In this document: one piece after another, positions 45,751-52,859 of the stretch
How positions within the stretch are numbered: position 1 is the stretch's first letter
Layout of the letters: the number at the start of each line of letters is the position of its first letter
Source: Rachycentron canadum
Taxonomy: Eukaryota > Chordata > Actinopteri > Carangiformes > Rachycentridae
NCBI GenBank assembly: GCA_038496675.1
Contig: CM076654.1
Span: 13,353,177-13,417,176, forward strand
DNA length: 64,000 nucleotides
Direction: 5' to 3'
Notes under the pieces: model-generated
The model's input: only the letters and a program-made list of their open reading frames with translations
What the model was told of the DNA's origin: nothing
Database searches by the model: none
Translations under genes and position numbers: made by a program

Positions 45751-46925
45751 TTTAGTCACTGACATCACCGACTTTAGTGACAAAGGGGACACTTGCATGA
45801 GCCTTCTGGAGGTCACAGCAGAAAATGTTCACATTATTAGTTGCTGAACTCATGTTCCCCGACTGTTAATGTGTGGGGCTGGGTGATTATTCAATAAAAG
45901 CTTTAGTGAACTCTCAAAATAAAGCTTTGCATTGGGATTCTTGATTTATGTGTGCTTTGACAGATGTAGTGCGAGAGTGGAGCAAAACTCAACGTATATC
46001 AATTTGATTACATGAAATTTTGTGGATCTTCATATAACCAATACCAGAAAAATATTCTTATCAATATCAAGACGTAACTACACACCACCTAGGAGGACTT
46101 TGTTGAGCAGATGTTAAAAGATAAGAGAGTGTGCAGGATCAACAGCAGTGAGTGAAGGATGGTATAGGAGTTATGTTTATTTATCCATTTGTGTTGTTTT
46201 GTACAAAACTTAAAGAGATGTGTCTATGTTCAGTTCACATCCCAGGACCGTGTTATTATGATCCCTACGTACACATACACAGCCAATTTTGGGATTGAAT
46301 TTGAATCTACCTGTTTAGTTTCCCAGACATTGTAAACCGTTAATCACCCCCAATCTCCTTCAAGATGTTAGCAACAGACTTCACACAGAAGCATTAAAAT
46401 CCACAGAAAAAAAAACAGATACTGAAAGAAATATGCTCCCACAGTATGTCTCAACAAATCCTAAACAAACACAAGGACGCTACACAATATCACTCATAAG
46501 TATGTTTGCATTTTCTAAACCCTGTATGTGGGAACAGGCACAGTTCTGGGATGTGTGAGAGGAGCCACAAGAATACAACAAAGAAAACAACAGGAGGCAC
46601 AACAAGACAGTTAAATCTCTAAGAGCTAAGACTCAATACATCTAATCTGCTTTACAATAACCAGAGCTGTGGTGCTCTTGGCAACAATGTTGTTACCAGG
46701 CAGGGTGATAACCTCCTTAGTTAAATGTTATTCAAGTCAGTTGTTAGATTCAACAAGTTTATGAAAATATGTATTATTTGTAACCTATCAATCTTAAACT
46801 GAGTAAGAATCTTTGGCTTCATTGACTGAATGATCATGTCACTGGGAACAAAATTAACAACTGGCTAGCAATTAGTAAGGAATCAGACCTTTCTTGGTGG
46901 TGGTGAAGTACTTTGAGTCCGTCAT
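25908..46925 (-). CDS. ap1b1: AP-1 complex subunit beta-1 (beta1-adaptin), complete, 22 coding exons
   Basis: Seen: 22 coding exons with consistent phases give 2868 nt, 955 residues (human AP1B1 949). Start MTDSKYFTTTKKGEIFELKA at 46925; stop at 25910-25908 after AVLKN. Order: adaptin trunk of HEAT-like helices (about 10-530), flexible hinge (about 585-730) with clathrin box LLNLD at 632-636 and short microexons, then appendage/ear (about 730-955) containing AKGLEISGTF, TDFAIQFNRNSFGLAP, NNIDVFYF and GQDMLYQSMKLSNGIWVLAE. Known: beta-1 pairs with gamma, mu1 and sigma1 in AP-1, which sorts cargo between trans-Golgi network and endosomes; the trunk binds dileucine signals, the hinge binds clathrin, and the ear binds accessory proteins. 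AP2B1 is the close paralogue; MTDSKYFTTTKKG, the LLNLDL hinge and the gas2l1/rasl10a neighbours favour ap1b1. A non-coding exon 1 lies upstream near 49193, and an alternative in-frame exon at 48927-48901 is possible. Confidence 0.97.
28610..28880 (-). repeat. Teleost interspersed repeat (family B)
   Basis: Blocks TCAGCTTCCTCAACCTCTCA, AGCTGCAGCCGCTC, GTGAGAAAGCTCACACTGTA and GCGTTGGTAGAGACCAAAGA occur in an order I recognise from a common fish repeat, reading here in reverse. Class unknown to me. Confidence 0.5.
30229..30301. repeat. (CA)n microsatellite
   Basis: CA repeats interrupted by ACTA and by (ACTC)n units. Confidence 0.9.
31252..31406 (-). CDS. ap1b1: ap1b1 coding exon 21 (ear)
   Basis: 155 nt ending in phase 0. 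Encodes AASNKLQGSNIFTIAKRTVE and GQDMLYQSMKLSNGIWVLAE, ending AGNPNYT. Confidence 0.95.
31407..32041 (-). other. ap1b1 intron between coding exons 20 and 21
   Basis: 635 bp. Nothing recognisable; the ORF at 31592-31837 has no homology. Confidence 0.6.
32042..32128 (-). CDS. ap1b1: ap1b1 coding exon 20 (ear)
   Basis: 87 nt, acceptor CTCTACAG|AGCGAC, donor TCTG|GTGAGA. Encodes RQVFLATWKDIPNDNESQFQ then IKDCHLNS. Confidence 0.95.
32548..32632 (-). CDS. ap1b1: ap1b1 coding exon 19 (ear)
   Basis: 85 nt ending in phase 1. Encodes VAVKNNIDVFYFSCQYPISM then LFAEDGKM. Confidence 0.95.
32633..35859 (-). other. ap1b1 intron between coding exons 18 and 19
   Basis: 3.2 kb, AT-rich, no exon. A teleost repeat lies at 35275-35490, and a possible repeat fragment lies near 33130-33340. 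Confidence 0.65.
35275..35490 (+). repeat. Teleost interspersed repeat (family C)
   Basis: Contains GTGACCTTTGACCATCAAAA, TCTAATCAGTTCATCCTTGG, then GGATGGACAACCCGAAAACA and TAATGCCTCC with GTGTGGAGGCATAAAAAC. This is a very common fish repeat by memory. Confidence 0.7.
35860..35989 (-). CDS. ap1b1: ap1b1 coding exon 18 (ear)
   Basis: 130 nt ending in phase 0. Encodes FGLAPAGPLQVLTPLSPNQS through GPVMKMDPLNNLQ. Confidence 0.95.
36078..36223 (-). CDS. ap1b1: ap1b1 coding exon 17 (ear start)
   Basis: 146 nt ending in phase 2. Encodes VWLPAMKAKGLEISGTFARR and then TDFAIQFNRN, the first strands of the appendage domain. Confidence 0.96.
36312..36449 (-). CDS. ap1b1: ap1b1 coding exon 16
   Basis: 138 nt, phase 0 at both ends. 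Encodes the Ala/Gly-rich end of the hinge with SGGLDDLFDLGGGVG, matching the LSDLFDL segment of human AP1B1. Confidence 0.94.
36548..36577 (-). CDS. ap1b1: ap1b1 hinge microexon (10 codons)
   Basis: 30 nt between a strong acceptor (TTCCCCCTACCCAG) and GTAAGT, phase 0 on both sides, encoding LGGDLGGSPA. AP2B1 has a similar GGSPA hinge segment. Skipping either microexon would keep the frame. Confidence 0.82.
36578..37487 (-). other. ap1b1 intron between hinge microexons
   Basis: About 910 bp. Holds the candidate cassette exon at 37168-37254; otherwise no feature. Confidence 0.6.
37168..37254 (-). CDS. Candidate proline-rich cassette exon of ap1b1 hinge
   Basis: Within the intron between the two hinge microexons, an 87-nt block (29 codons, PPIPLRTDTPQSPQLPHQSP onward) is flanked by TCTTTCAATCAG and by a weaker donor GAG|GTTGGT. 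It fits phase 0 on both sides. If the donor is not used the frame stops at 37120, giving a truncated protein. I know of no equivalent in human AP1B1, so this is a hypothesis. Confidence 0.35.
37488..37508 (-). CDS. ap1b1: ap1b1 hinge microexon (7 codons)
   Basis: 21 nt between CACCTGCAG and GTAACT, phase 0 on both sides, encoding MGDESEP. Human AP1B1 has MGDEPE at the same place after GLDSL, which supports it. Far too short for ORF detection. Confidence 0.85.
37714..37918 (-). CDS. ap1b1: ap1b1 coding exon 13 (hinge, clathrin box)
   Basis: 205 nt ending in phase 0. Encodes the Pro/Ser-rich hinge with GDLLGDLLNLDLTPP; LLNLD is the type I clathrin box that binds the clathrin terminal domain. 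Confidence 0.95.
37919..38270 (-). other. ap1b1 intron between coding exons 12 and 13
   Basis: 352 bp, with an A-run at 38241-38258. Nothing else seen. Confidence 0.6.
38271..38530 (-). CDS. ap1b1: ap1b1 coding exon 12
   Basis: 260 nt, donor GGATC|GTGAGT, ending in phase 2. Encodes DSDNPDLRDRGYIYWRLLST through VYHKPPSAFVEGSRGVQHKR, the end of the trunk and start of the hinge. Confidence 0.96.
38531..39674 (-). other. ap1b1 intron between coding exons 11 and 12
   Basis: 1.1 kb, AT-rich. Nothing recognisable. Confidence 0.6.
39675..39773 (-). CDS. ap1b1: ap1b1 coding exon 11
   Basis: 99 nt, 33 codons, phase 0. Encodes VQLQLLTAIVKLFLKKPTET then QELVQQVLSLATQ. Confidence 0.95.
39774..40845 (-). 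other. ap1b1 intron between coding exons 10 and 11
   Basis: 1.1 kb, about half of it occupied by the MITE-like repeat at 39811-40320. Confidence 0.65.
39811..40320 (+). mobile_element. MITE-like non-autonomous DNA element (teleost)
   Basis: Begins ACTGTATATAAAAATGGACG then TAGCCACC, followed by TATTCTATCTAATGACCATC, GTGCGACTCCGCTGATTG, TTATGGTCCCATTTTGAGGA and CATCACTCCTCCTCAACTCT, and ends GGGTGATATCACATTGGGTT. In intact copies, as I remember them, the far end is the inverted repeat of the start; here the far end is decayed. Family assignment is from memory. Confidence 0.65.
40846..41011 (-). CDS. ap1b1: ap1b1 coding exon 10
   Basis: 166 nt, acceptor GCTTTCAG|GTACGAG, donor CTCAG|GTGTGT. 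Encodes YESVIATLCENLDSLDEPEA through SFLEGFHDESTQ. Confidence 0.96.
41012..42464 (-). other. ap1b1 intron between coding exons 9 and 10
   Basis: 1.45 kb. ORFs on both strands at 41826-42184 have no recognisable domain. Nothing else seen. Confidence 0.6.
42465..42580 (-). CDS. ap1b1: ap1b1 coding exon 9
   Basis: 116 nt, donor AACAA|GTAGGT, ending in phase 2. Encodes QSAERCVSTLLDLIQTKVNY then VVQEAIVVIKDIFRKYPN. Confidence 0.95.
42581..43012 (-). other. ap1b1 intron between coding exons 8 and 9
   Basis: 432 bp with a (TC)n(AC)n microsatellite at 42651-42703; otherwise nothing. Confidence 0.65.
42651..42703. repeat. (TC)n(AC)n microsatellite
   Basis: Short TC run then about 41 bp of AC repeats. 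Confidence 0.95.
43013..43108 (-). CDS. ap1b1: ap1b1 coding exon 8
   Basis: 96 nt, 32 codons, phase 0. Encodes VLAELKEYATEVDVDFVRKA then VRAIGRCAIKVE. Not preceded by an in-frame ATG, so missed by ORF calling. Confidence 0.95.
43221..43341 (-). CDS. ap1b1: ap1b1 coding exon 7
   Basis: 121 nt ending in phase 0. Encodes PEILKHEMKVFFVKYNDPIY through RLASQANIAQ, a highly conserved part of beta-adaptin trunks. Confidence 0.96.
43476..43697 (-). CDS. ap1b1: ap1b1 coding exon 6
   Basis: 222 nt. Encodes ICERVTPRLSHANSAVVLSA through LQYVALRNINLIVQR. Donor GACG|GTAGGT. Confidence 0.96.
43802..43992 (-). CDS. ap1b1: ap1b1 coding exon 5
   Basis: 191 nt, acceptor CTCTTTAG|GTTG, donor CAAAG|GTAAAA. Encodes VVANAVAALSEIAESHPNSN through WGQIFILDCLANYTPRDDRE. 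Confidence 0.95.
44195..44440 (-). CDS. ap1b1: ap1b1 coding exon 4
   Basis: 246 nt, phase 0 at both ends. Encodes DCEDPNPLIRALAVRTMGCI and the following trunk repeats to SDSNPM. Confidence 0.96.
44441..44765 (-). other. ap1b1 intron between coding exons 3 and 4
   Basis: 325 bp, no feature recognised. Confidence 0.6.
44766..44901 (-). CDS. ap1b1: ap1b1 coding exon 3
   Basis: 136 nt ending in phase 0. Encodes ALFPDVVNCMQTDNLELKKL then VYLYLMNYAKSQPDMAIMAV, a trunk HEAT-like segment. Confidence 0.95.
45012..45117 (-). CDS. ap1b1: ap1b1 coding exon 2
   Basis: 106 nt, acceptor GTGTGCAG|GGGAG, donor GTCAG|GTGAGC, phase 1 to phase 2. Encodes GEIFELKAELNSDKKEKKKE and on to ASMTVGKDV, the start of the trunk. 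Confidence 0.95.
45248..45369. repeat. (TA)n/(CA)n microsatellite and 64-N assembly gap
   Basis: TA and CA repeats to 45305, then N from 45306 to 45369. Confidence 0.95.
45370..46079. repeat. 710-bp perfect palindrome (two 355-bp arms, TA-rich centre)
   Basis: Each base pairs with its mirror about 45724.5: AGTTACGTCTTGATATTG at 45370 matches CAATATCAAGACGTAACT ending at 46079, and I saw no mismatch or indel along the arms. The central (AT)n (45702-45747) has no unique spacer. The left arm begins exactly at the end of the N gap. Either a true long inverted repeat or an assembly/read artefact. Confidence 0.95.
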
Positions 46926-46949
46926 CTTGGATCCAAATTGTCGATTTTC
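46889..46949 (-). CDS. ap1b1: ap1b1 exon with start codon (coding exon 1)
   Basis: Acceptor TTTTTGCAG|GAAAA at 46949, 24 nt before the ATG (46925-46923), 37 coding nt, donor AAAG|GTCTGA. Encodes MTDSKYFTTTKK. The 24 nt before the ATG contain no stop in the coding frame. Confidence 0.95.
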
Positions 46950-47529
46950 CTGCAAAAACAAAGAGAGAGTGAAAAAGATGATTGTGAAATCTTTTCCTGA
47001 ATAGAAGGTTGGGAACACCACGAGAGCAAGAGGAAACACTAGAAGTGCAAACACAGGGAAACAAGAGGAATTCCTGTCATCTCCTGAACAAATGGCAGCG
47101 ATCTATCAAAAAGAAAAACAATGGATTCTGGTGAGAAAACAGACACCAATATCTCCTCTTTCTTGGTCAGCAATGTCTCTGTTGCTGAACAGCATGAAAG
47201 GACAAGTATTTCCTGTTGTTGATTTCCAATTGATCCAGGACCTCTCTCCAACTTATCATAATTCTTGCTATGAGATTTGAGCAATAGAAATTCTGAGTAA
47301 ATAGTGAGGCATTCTCCTGCTACAGGGAAAGCTGGATTTCTGACTGACATTTTTAACTGAAGTGAAGAAGCATGTGTCTTGGCTTGTAAATCATATTCTA
47401 TATTTATGTTTTATGTTACACATTACCTTTGACTCCTTTACTGTTACTAGTGTTACTGCAGTGAATACACAGCATTTCTGGTTACAGTGTTATTGCAAAA
47501 CATACTTTTTACTGAGGGCCATCATGTGT

Positions 47530-47960
47530 TATAAATATACACTTGGTTGTCAACTTGTTAGGTACACCTAACTACTCGTACAACAGTTCTGCAATAAATC
47601 CTCTTTCATGAAGGTTATGATGTTCAGGTTAGCTTCAAACCATTTTAGAGAGGTCTTGATTCAACTCTGTGAAACACTACCAGCAAATCATTAATAATAG
47701 AGTGTTATTAATGATCTCTGCCTTTATCAGTCCAGATATATGTTAATGTTACAGCCATTAACTTTAATTATAGTGAGAATTAAATGTAAAGAATGAACTT
47801 CCAGGAACAATGATGAGTGATGTTAATTGTTATGTGTTTAGTATTAACAAGTGTTTAGAGGTTTAACTTTATGGCTGAGCCTCTGCAGCTGAAAAACATC
47901 AGACAGGTCCTTACACTCAACTTAACCAGCTAACACATGTTACATTAAGCTGAAGTTTAA
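47530..47960 (+). repeat. Teleost interspersed repeat (family D)
   Basis: Contains TTGTTAGGTACACCTAACTA, GCAATAAATCCTCTTTCATG, AAGGTTATGATGTTCAGG, GAGAGGTCTTGATTCAACTC and ATTAATGATCTCTGCCTTTA in an order I know from fish repeats. The element class is not certain. Confidence 0.5.
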
Positions 47961-48107
47961 TTTCCAATTTGGAGATAACCCTAACTTCTCTGTACTCTGC
48001 ACCTCCTGATTTGAAAGTTTGAAACTGGAGTCAAAGTCTTAATGTTGTTGTTTCAAACCTATACTAAGATTTGTCAGATGTTGACTTTAACACTTTTATT
48101 CTGTTAA

Positions 48108-48154
48108 AACACACACACACACACAGACACACACACAGACACACACACACACAC
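48108..48154. repeat. (CA)n microsatellite
   Basis: CA repeats with regular CAGA interruptions. Confidence 0.92.
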
Positions 48155-48232
48155 CGATTCCACCGTTTTCTTCACATTTAGAGCACTGGTCTATGTATAG
48201 ATCTGTGCCGGTCTCTGGTGGTCTACAAGTGT

Positions 48233-48300
48233 AAAAAAAAAAAAAAAAAGAAGAAGCTATTTTTCTTTTTTTTTTCGTTTCTTCTTCTTTTTTTTTTTTT
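48233..48300. repeat. A-tract/T-tract inverted repeat
   Basis: An A-run plus GAAGAAG at 48233-48256 is the reverse complement of CTTCTTC plus a T-run at 48281-48300, separated by 24 nt of T-rich loop. Confidence 0.8.
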
Positions 48301-48539
48301 AAAGAAAAAAAAGATAATGGTTTGACTAATAACTGTAAAGCGCCCAGTCTGGTATAAGATGTAGACCTGGACCAATGTGGTGTGAATGTGAAAGCAGTTG
48401 TGAAATCTCTCCATTTCTGCACAGTTTAAAGTGGGTTTCAAATACCGATAAGGCTTTATCCACACTGTCTCACAGCAGTAAGGTGCAACCCTTAGGTCAA
48501 CAATTTAATTTAAATCGTGTTTCCCTTAGTCTCCCCCTT

Positions 48540-49270
48540 CACTAACGACTAGGGAGCTAACTTCAGCGTCGTCTAGCGACACGAAATCCCTGATAACAGC
48601 AGGTTTGTACGATAATTCACGCTGTTACCACGACCCACCGACACTGAACTAATAGTAGTAGTAGTAGTTTAATATACAGATATAGAGAGAGAGATTCACA
48701 CCGGCCGACTTTAGCGCAAATCGCTAACTTAGCCACAAAGTGCAGGAACGGCTCGCTAACGGGCTAGCATCAGGCTACGATGACGTTAACGTTAGCATAG
48801 CTGGAGGTAAACTACAACATATGTATCGGCAACGTGAAGTTAGGTCAGTTAGTGCCGATACTTCAGTAATTAACGACGCTGCTCGATATCAATTACTCAC
48901 GCATAGCTGATTGGCCCATTCCTGCATGTTTGCGGCAGTCGGGGCTTGATGAATGAAACTGGTGCTAGCGGCTAACTGTCAGTGTCAGCTAGCGCCCGGC
49001 CACTTCTCCAGCTAGCGCAGCTGAGGCATGACCTTCTAAGTAGAGGCTTAAGGAAGCCTTTGCCGGGATAGTTAAGCTCTTAATCTATCGGCCCGGTTTA
49101 AACCTTACCCAACGAATTAGCGTACCTTCTGGAGTTAAAATTAGACCCGCCACACAATGAATTTGGAGAGGAAATCTCCACAAACATCTTACCGTGACAG
49201 GCGTAGCAGTAGCTGTGATGGCCTTCGTCCCCTCCCACTCGAGTTACTTCCGTCTTTCCACTAAATATCG
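48540..49270 (-). promoter_or_regulatory. CpG-rich promoter region of ap1b1
   Basis: Raised CpG density with an inverted CCAAT box (minus-strand GGGCCAATCAG near 48909-48919) and an ETS-like ACGGAAGT on the minus strand near 49245. No TATA box. Typical of a broadly expressed gene. Confidence 0.6.
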
Positions 49271-49300
49271 TTTGCAAACAGACGAGCAGCATCAGCTTTT
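49193..49300 (-). other. ap1b1: Likely ap1b1 non-coding first exon
   Basis: A good donor CACG|GTAAGATG ends at 49193 and the segment upstream is CpG-rich with an ETS-like site. The 5' boundary is a guess. If the ATG at 49292 is transcribed, it opens a uORF that splices into the start exon out of frame and overlaps the main ATG. Confidence 0.5.
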
Positions 49301-52300
49301 ACATCAGGTTGTTCATGACACTGGGAGCTGAAGTGGCTCAACAGCTCCGTCAGCAATATGTCCCCTCCAGCTCTGTCCACGAAATTGTGTCTCTGGGTGC
49401 AGAAGGCTATATAACATATCCACTGACGCTAGTAGTCTTGTAAATACAACATACTCACTTGGTTTAGTTAATAGCTAAGCAGTCTAATCCCTGCAATTGA
49501 ACTAATATATTTAGAGGTGTTTCTATTATTTTGTCCATGCCTCCTATATCAATTCACACTGTTACAATTAGCGATGTTTTTTTTTTTTCAATGTCTCCTC
49601 CATCTTTTTAAATCAAAGACAGCGGGTCAAATCATAAAAACATGTCTAAAATGACCACAAAGTTCAAGATAACAAATGTAAGATTTATAATAGGGTTGTT
49701 ATATTAGATCTGGTTATTTTACCAAATAAACTGGTGTGCAAAAGTGTTCCCAAAAATCTTCCCAACACATGTGCAGATGGGAATTGTTATGAGAAACCAT
49801 GTATTTCTGCCCTCACATACTCAAAGAAAGGCCAAGCCTTAAGGTATCGTGTTTTGTTTTTTTTTTAACATGTCCAGAGCAAAAGACTTTAAAATCTGCA
49901 CAGAGATCATCAGATATCAGCTTAATACACAAATTGGGTGGTTACACAAGCAACAAAAGTGAGTAAACCACATGGTGCACAAAACATAATATTGTCAGTA
50001 TCCACATTTACATTTTGGCTGATAATGCAGAAATTCCCCCAAATCCACACACAGTCTGTTCTCCACACTGCTGTGGACAAAGCCCCTCATGAGAAAATGA
50101 TCAGAGCTCATTCATGAACCTCAGAGGAAAATATTTATTACAAGAACAACTTGACAGCATTTTCAACTTCAGAAAACAGTGAAGTATTGCAGTATTGCTA
50201 TTCCATACATACAAATTTCACAATGTCAAGCAATCTGTACATTTAACTGAAGTTTTAGTGAAAATAACATCAGCAAACAAGAACTCATTTGATTATGAAC
50301 ATTCAGTTTTAACTGAGTGGGGGGAGAGTGTTTCATGGAATTTGTGTGCAAGAGTAAACCATTTTTGTGATTTATTACCAAATTAAATGTTTGTATGGAG
50401 TCACAGTTCACATAACTTGTAGATTTTAAAAACCAGTTGATCAAAACACAAATATCCTCAAATAAACAAAACTTTTTTTAAAAACAATTTCACATAAATA
50501 TCTCGTTAAACAGGTGAGACTGATAACCAGGTACATATTGGACCAGTGTATCTCAAACAATACTGATACTGATCATACATTATTTGTAGGAATGAGGAGT
50601 CAGCATTAAATCAAATTGTTGTATCTCTGAATAAATGAATAAATTGTGTTTACAGTTTAATGTAGAAAAAAACTGAAAAAGTTTTAAATGCCCCACCTCT
50701 TTGGATTTCCCTAAACACTTGTTCACTTACAGTACTTGGGACACAGGTGTCATTTGAGATTTGATTTCATAAATAAATAAATTAGACCAATAACACTCAC
50801 ATCTTTACTCCAACTCTGTACATATTCTCATACAGTATGTACACAAAGATATGCACATGCTTTAGTTTTGACCCATTCACTGTCAGTGTCCCACAAAAAG
50901 ATTTTTACTGTTTTTTTTCTTTCTTACTGCCATTACTGCCTTACTGCCATTTCTTACTGCCTACATAATCTCTATGACAAATATTTACCCTCTGTAAAAC
51001 TTCAAAAACAAATGGCTGCCAAGTGTTCTTAATTGACAAAAAGATGTTTTTTGGGGTTTCTGAAGGGCACTGACAAACACTATATCCTACTATCCCACTT
51101 TCAAATATTTTACAAAGTTAACACCATTTTAAACACCATAAAAGAGAAGTACTGTTGCTGGAGTCTGGCCTCTCATATTGATAACAACTGTGCAGGAGTT
51201 TCAGGGGAGAACCTTGATATCCAGTTACAATATCTATTATTCATCCATTGTTGCACGCTTGCAGTCATTATAGTCAAAATCATTCTTCATCCATCAAACT
51301 TCACCTTATCATCCAATTGTTACTGGTTCTATGGGCTCTAATCCAGAAGATGTCATTCTAAAAGTACGGAAGAGTTGGTTTATGTGTTAAGAAAATAATT
51401 TTTCTTTTTCTTTTTTACTGTGAATAAAACATATTGTTCTTTAGCCACTAGATGTCACCATACATTGTGTCATGTCTTTGAAATCATCATTTTATTATCT
51501 GGCTTCTGGTGTTTCAAAACAACTAGTAGAATTCAGAGGCAATAAATTATATATATTTATCATGAATTTTACACCTAAATCAAGCATAATTTATAATAAT
51601 AATTGGCAATGTTCCTCACTTTACCCCACATTCACACTCAATCTCTCCAATTTCCATTGTCAGAAACAGTTAATGATGGCAATGTAGTGTTACTGAACAG
51701 AGCTTACCGATGTTGAGCAAAAACATTCAAAAACTAACCTGGGAATAAATTTTAAGGCAAAGGTAATTGTCAAGGCATTTCCAACACCAATATTGCATAG
51801 CTAAGGCAGCATAAAACTTAATACAGTGAATATGTACATTAAACTGTATTTTCAATGCCTTTTTATGTACAGAATAGCCACATCGCTCAGTGACCTCATC
51901 AACATGTATTTACACATTCATTCTCCTTAGCGTTTGACTTCTGCACATATATGTATATTTAGCTTTGTATTCCAGAGTACTGTTTGGTCGGATGAAGAAC
52001 TCTCAACATATCTGTTTCAGTGACAATGACACAAAGTAATATAACCCTCACTGTCCCTCAAGTGTTTGCACTTAATCCATTTCAAAGAAGAAATTAAAAT
52101 GTTTTACTGCATTAAACATAATCTTCAAAATGTGTTTTAGAAACATATTACCTATCTCAACTATATCAACTGATTGTGAAAAGACATCATACAGTTATAA
52201 CAACATCAGACAACTGTACAGATATTGGTAGTGCATGTAATGTTCATAAAGTCACAAGAATGATGGGGGTACCTTTGTCTATGTCACCTATTAGTATATT

Positions 52301-52859
52301 GTAAATATGTGTAATATTGAGTCATATGTGAAGAGACTGAAAGTATCAGTCATCAAACCAGTTGTTTGACTATCAAGGCAAGCAGAGATACTATGGGAAA
52401 CCACAAGAGGGAGCTAATTGACCTGACTAAAGGTTTAGGGTTTACACTGGATATTGAGTTGCAGCTTTAAATCTCTGGCACTTCACCATGCGCCTTGGTG
52501 GAGCACATGGCAGCACATATGTTCTCTCTACCTTTCTGTCAACCATGAGAATTTCAGAAGTGTCTTGCAAAAAACAAAAAAAAAACACCTGATTGGCAAA
52601 AGCATCCCCATGCATACATAAAAATGACAGTAAAAGTAGTATTAAAGACCATTCCTTTGGTAATAAATAATTTGGCTTGAGTGCAACATAAAAGCAATGT
52701 GAGCCCCCTTGAAGTTACTCAGGGGAGAAACTAAGTGAAAAAGAAGGAGTCTTTGACATGCAATAAAAACAGTCAATAGCCCAGTCTTATGTCTGTTTTT
52801 TTATACAGTAGTCAAAGTTCATGACAACAACCCGCTGTGTCATACCCATCAGCTTTGTG
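49301..52859 (-). other. gas2l1 3' UTR and gas2l1/ap1b1 intergenic region
   Basis: AT-rich, no coding gene. Minus-strand AATAAA signals at 51491-51496, 50371-50376 and 50134-50139 are candidates for the gas2l1 3' end, giving 3' UTRs of about 1.4 to 2.7 kb. I cannot tell which is used. Confidence 0.55.

Larger units (their letters stand above)
45118..46888 (-). other. ap1b1 intron between coding exons 1 and 2
   Basis: 1.8 kb including a (TA)n tract, a 64-N assembly gap and a 710-bp palindrome. The remaining 800 bp near the start exon carries nothing recognised. Confidence 0.65.
46950..49192 (-). other. ap1b1 first intron (5' UTR intron)
   Basis: Contains a teleost repeat at 47530-47960, a (CA)n tract at 48108-48154, an A/T-tract inverted repeat at 48233-48300 and a CpG-rich end from about 48540. 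The alternative exon candidate at 48901-48927 also lies here. Confidence 0.6.

Noticed and set aside
49098..49292. 64-codon ORF near the ap1b1 promoter as an independent small gene
   Set aside because: It crosses a strong splice donor at 49193 and lies in the CpG-rich 5' region; better explained as first-exon sequence.
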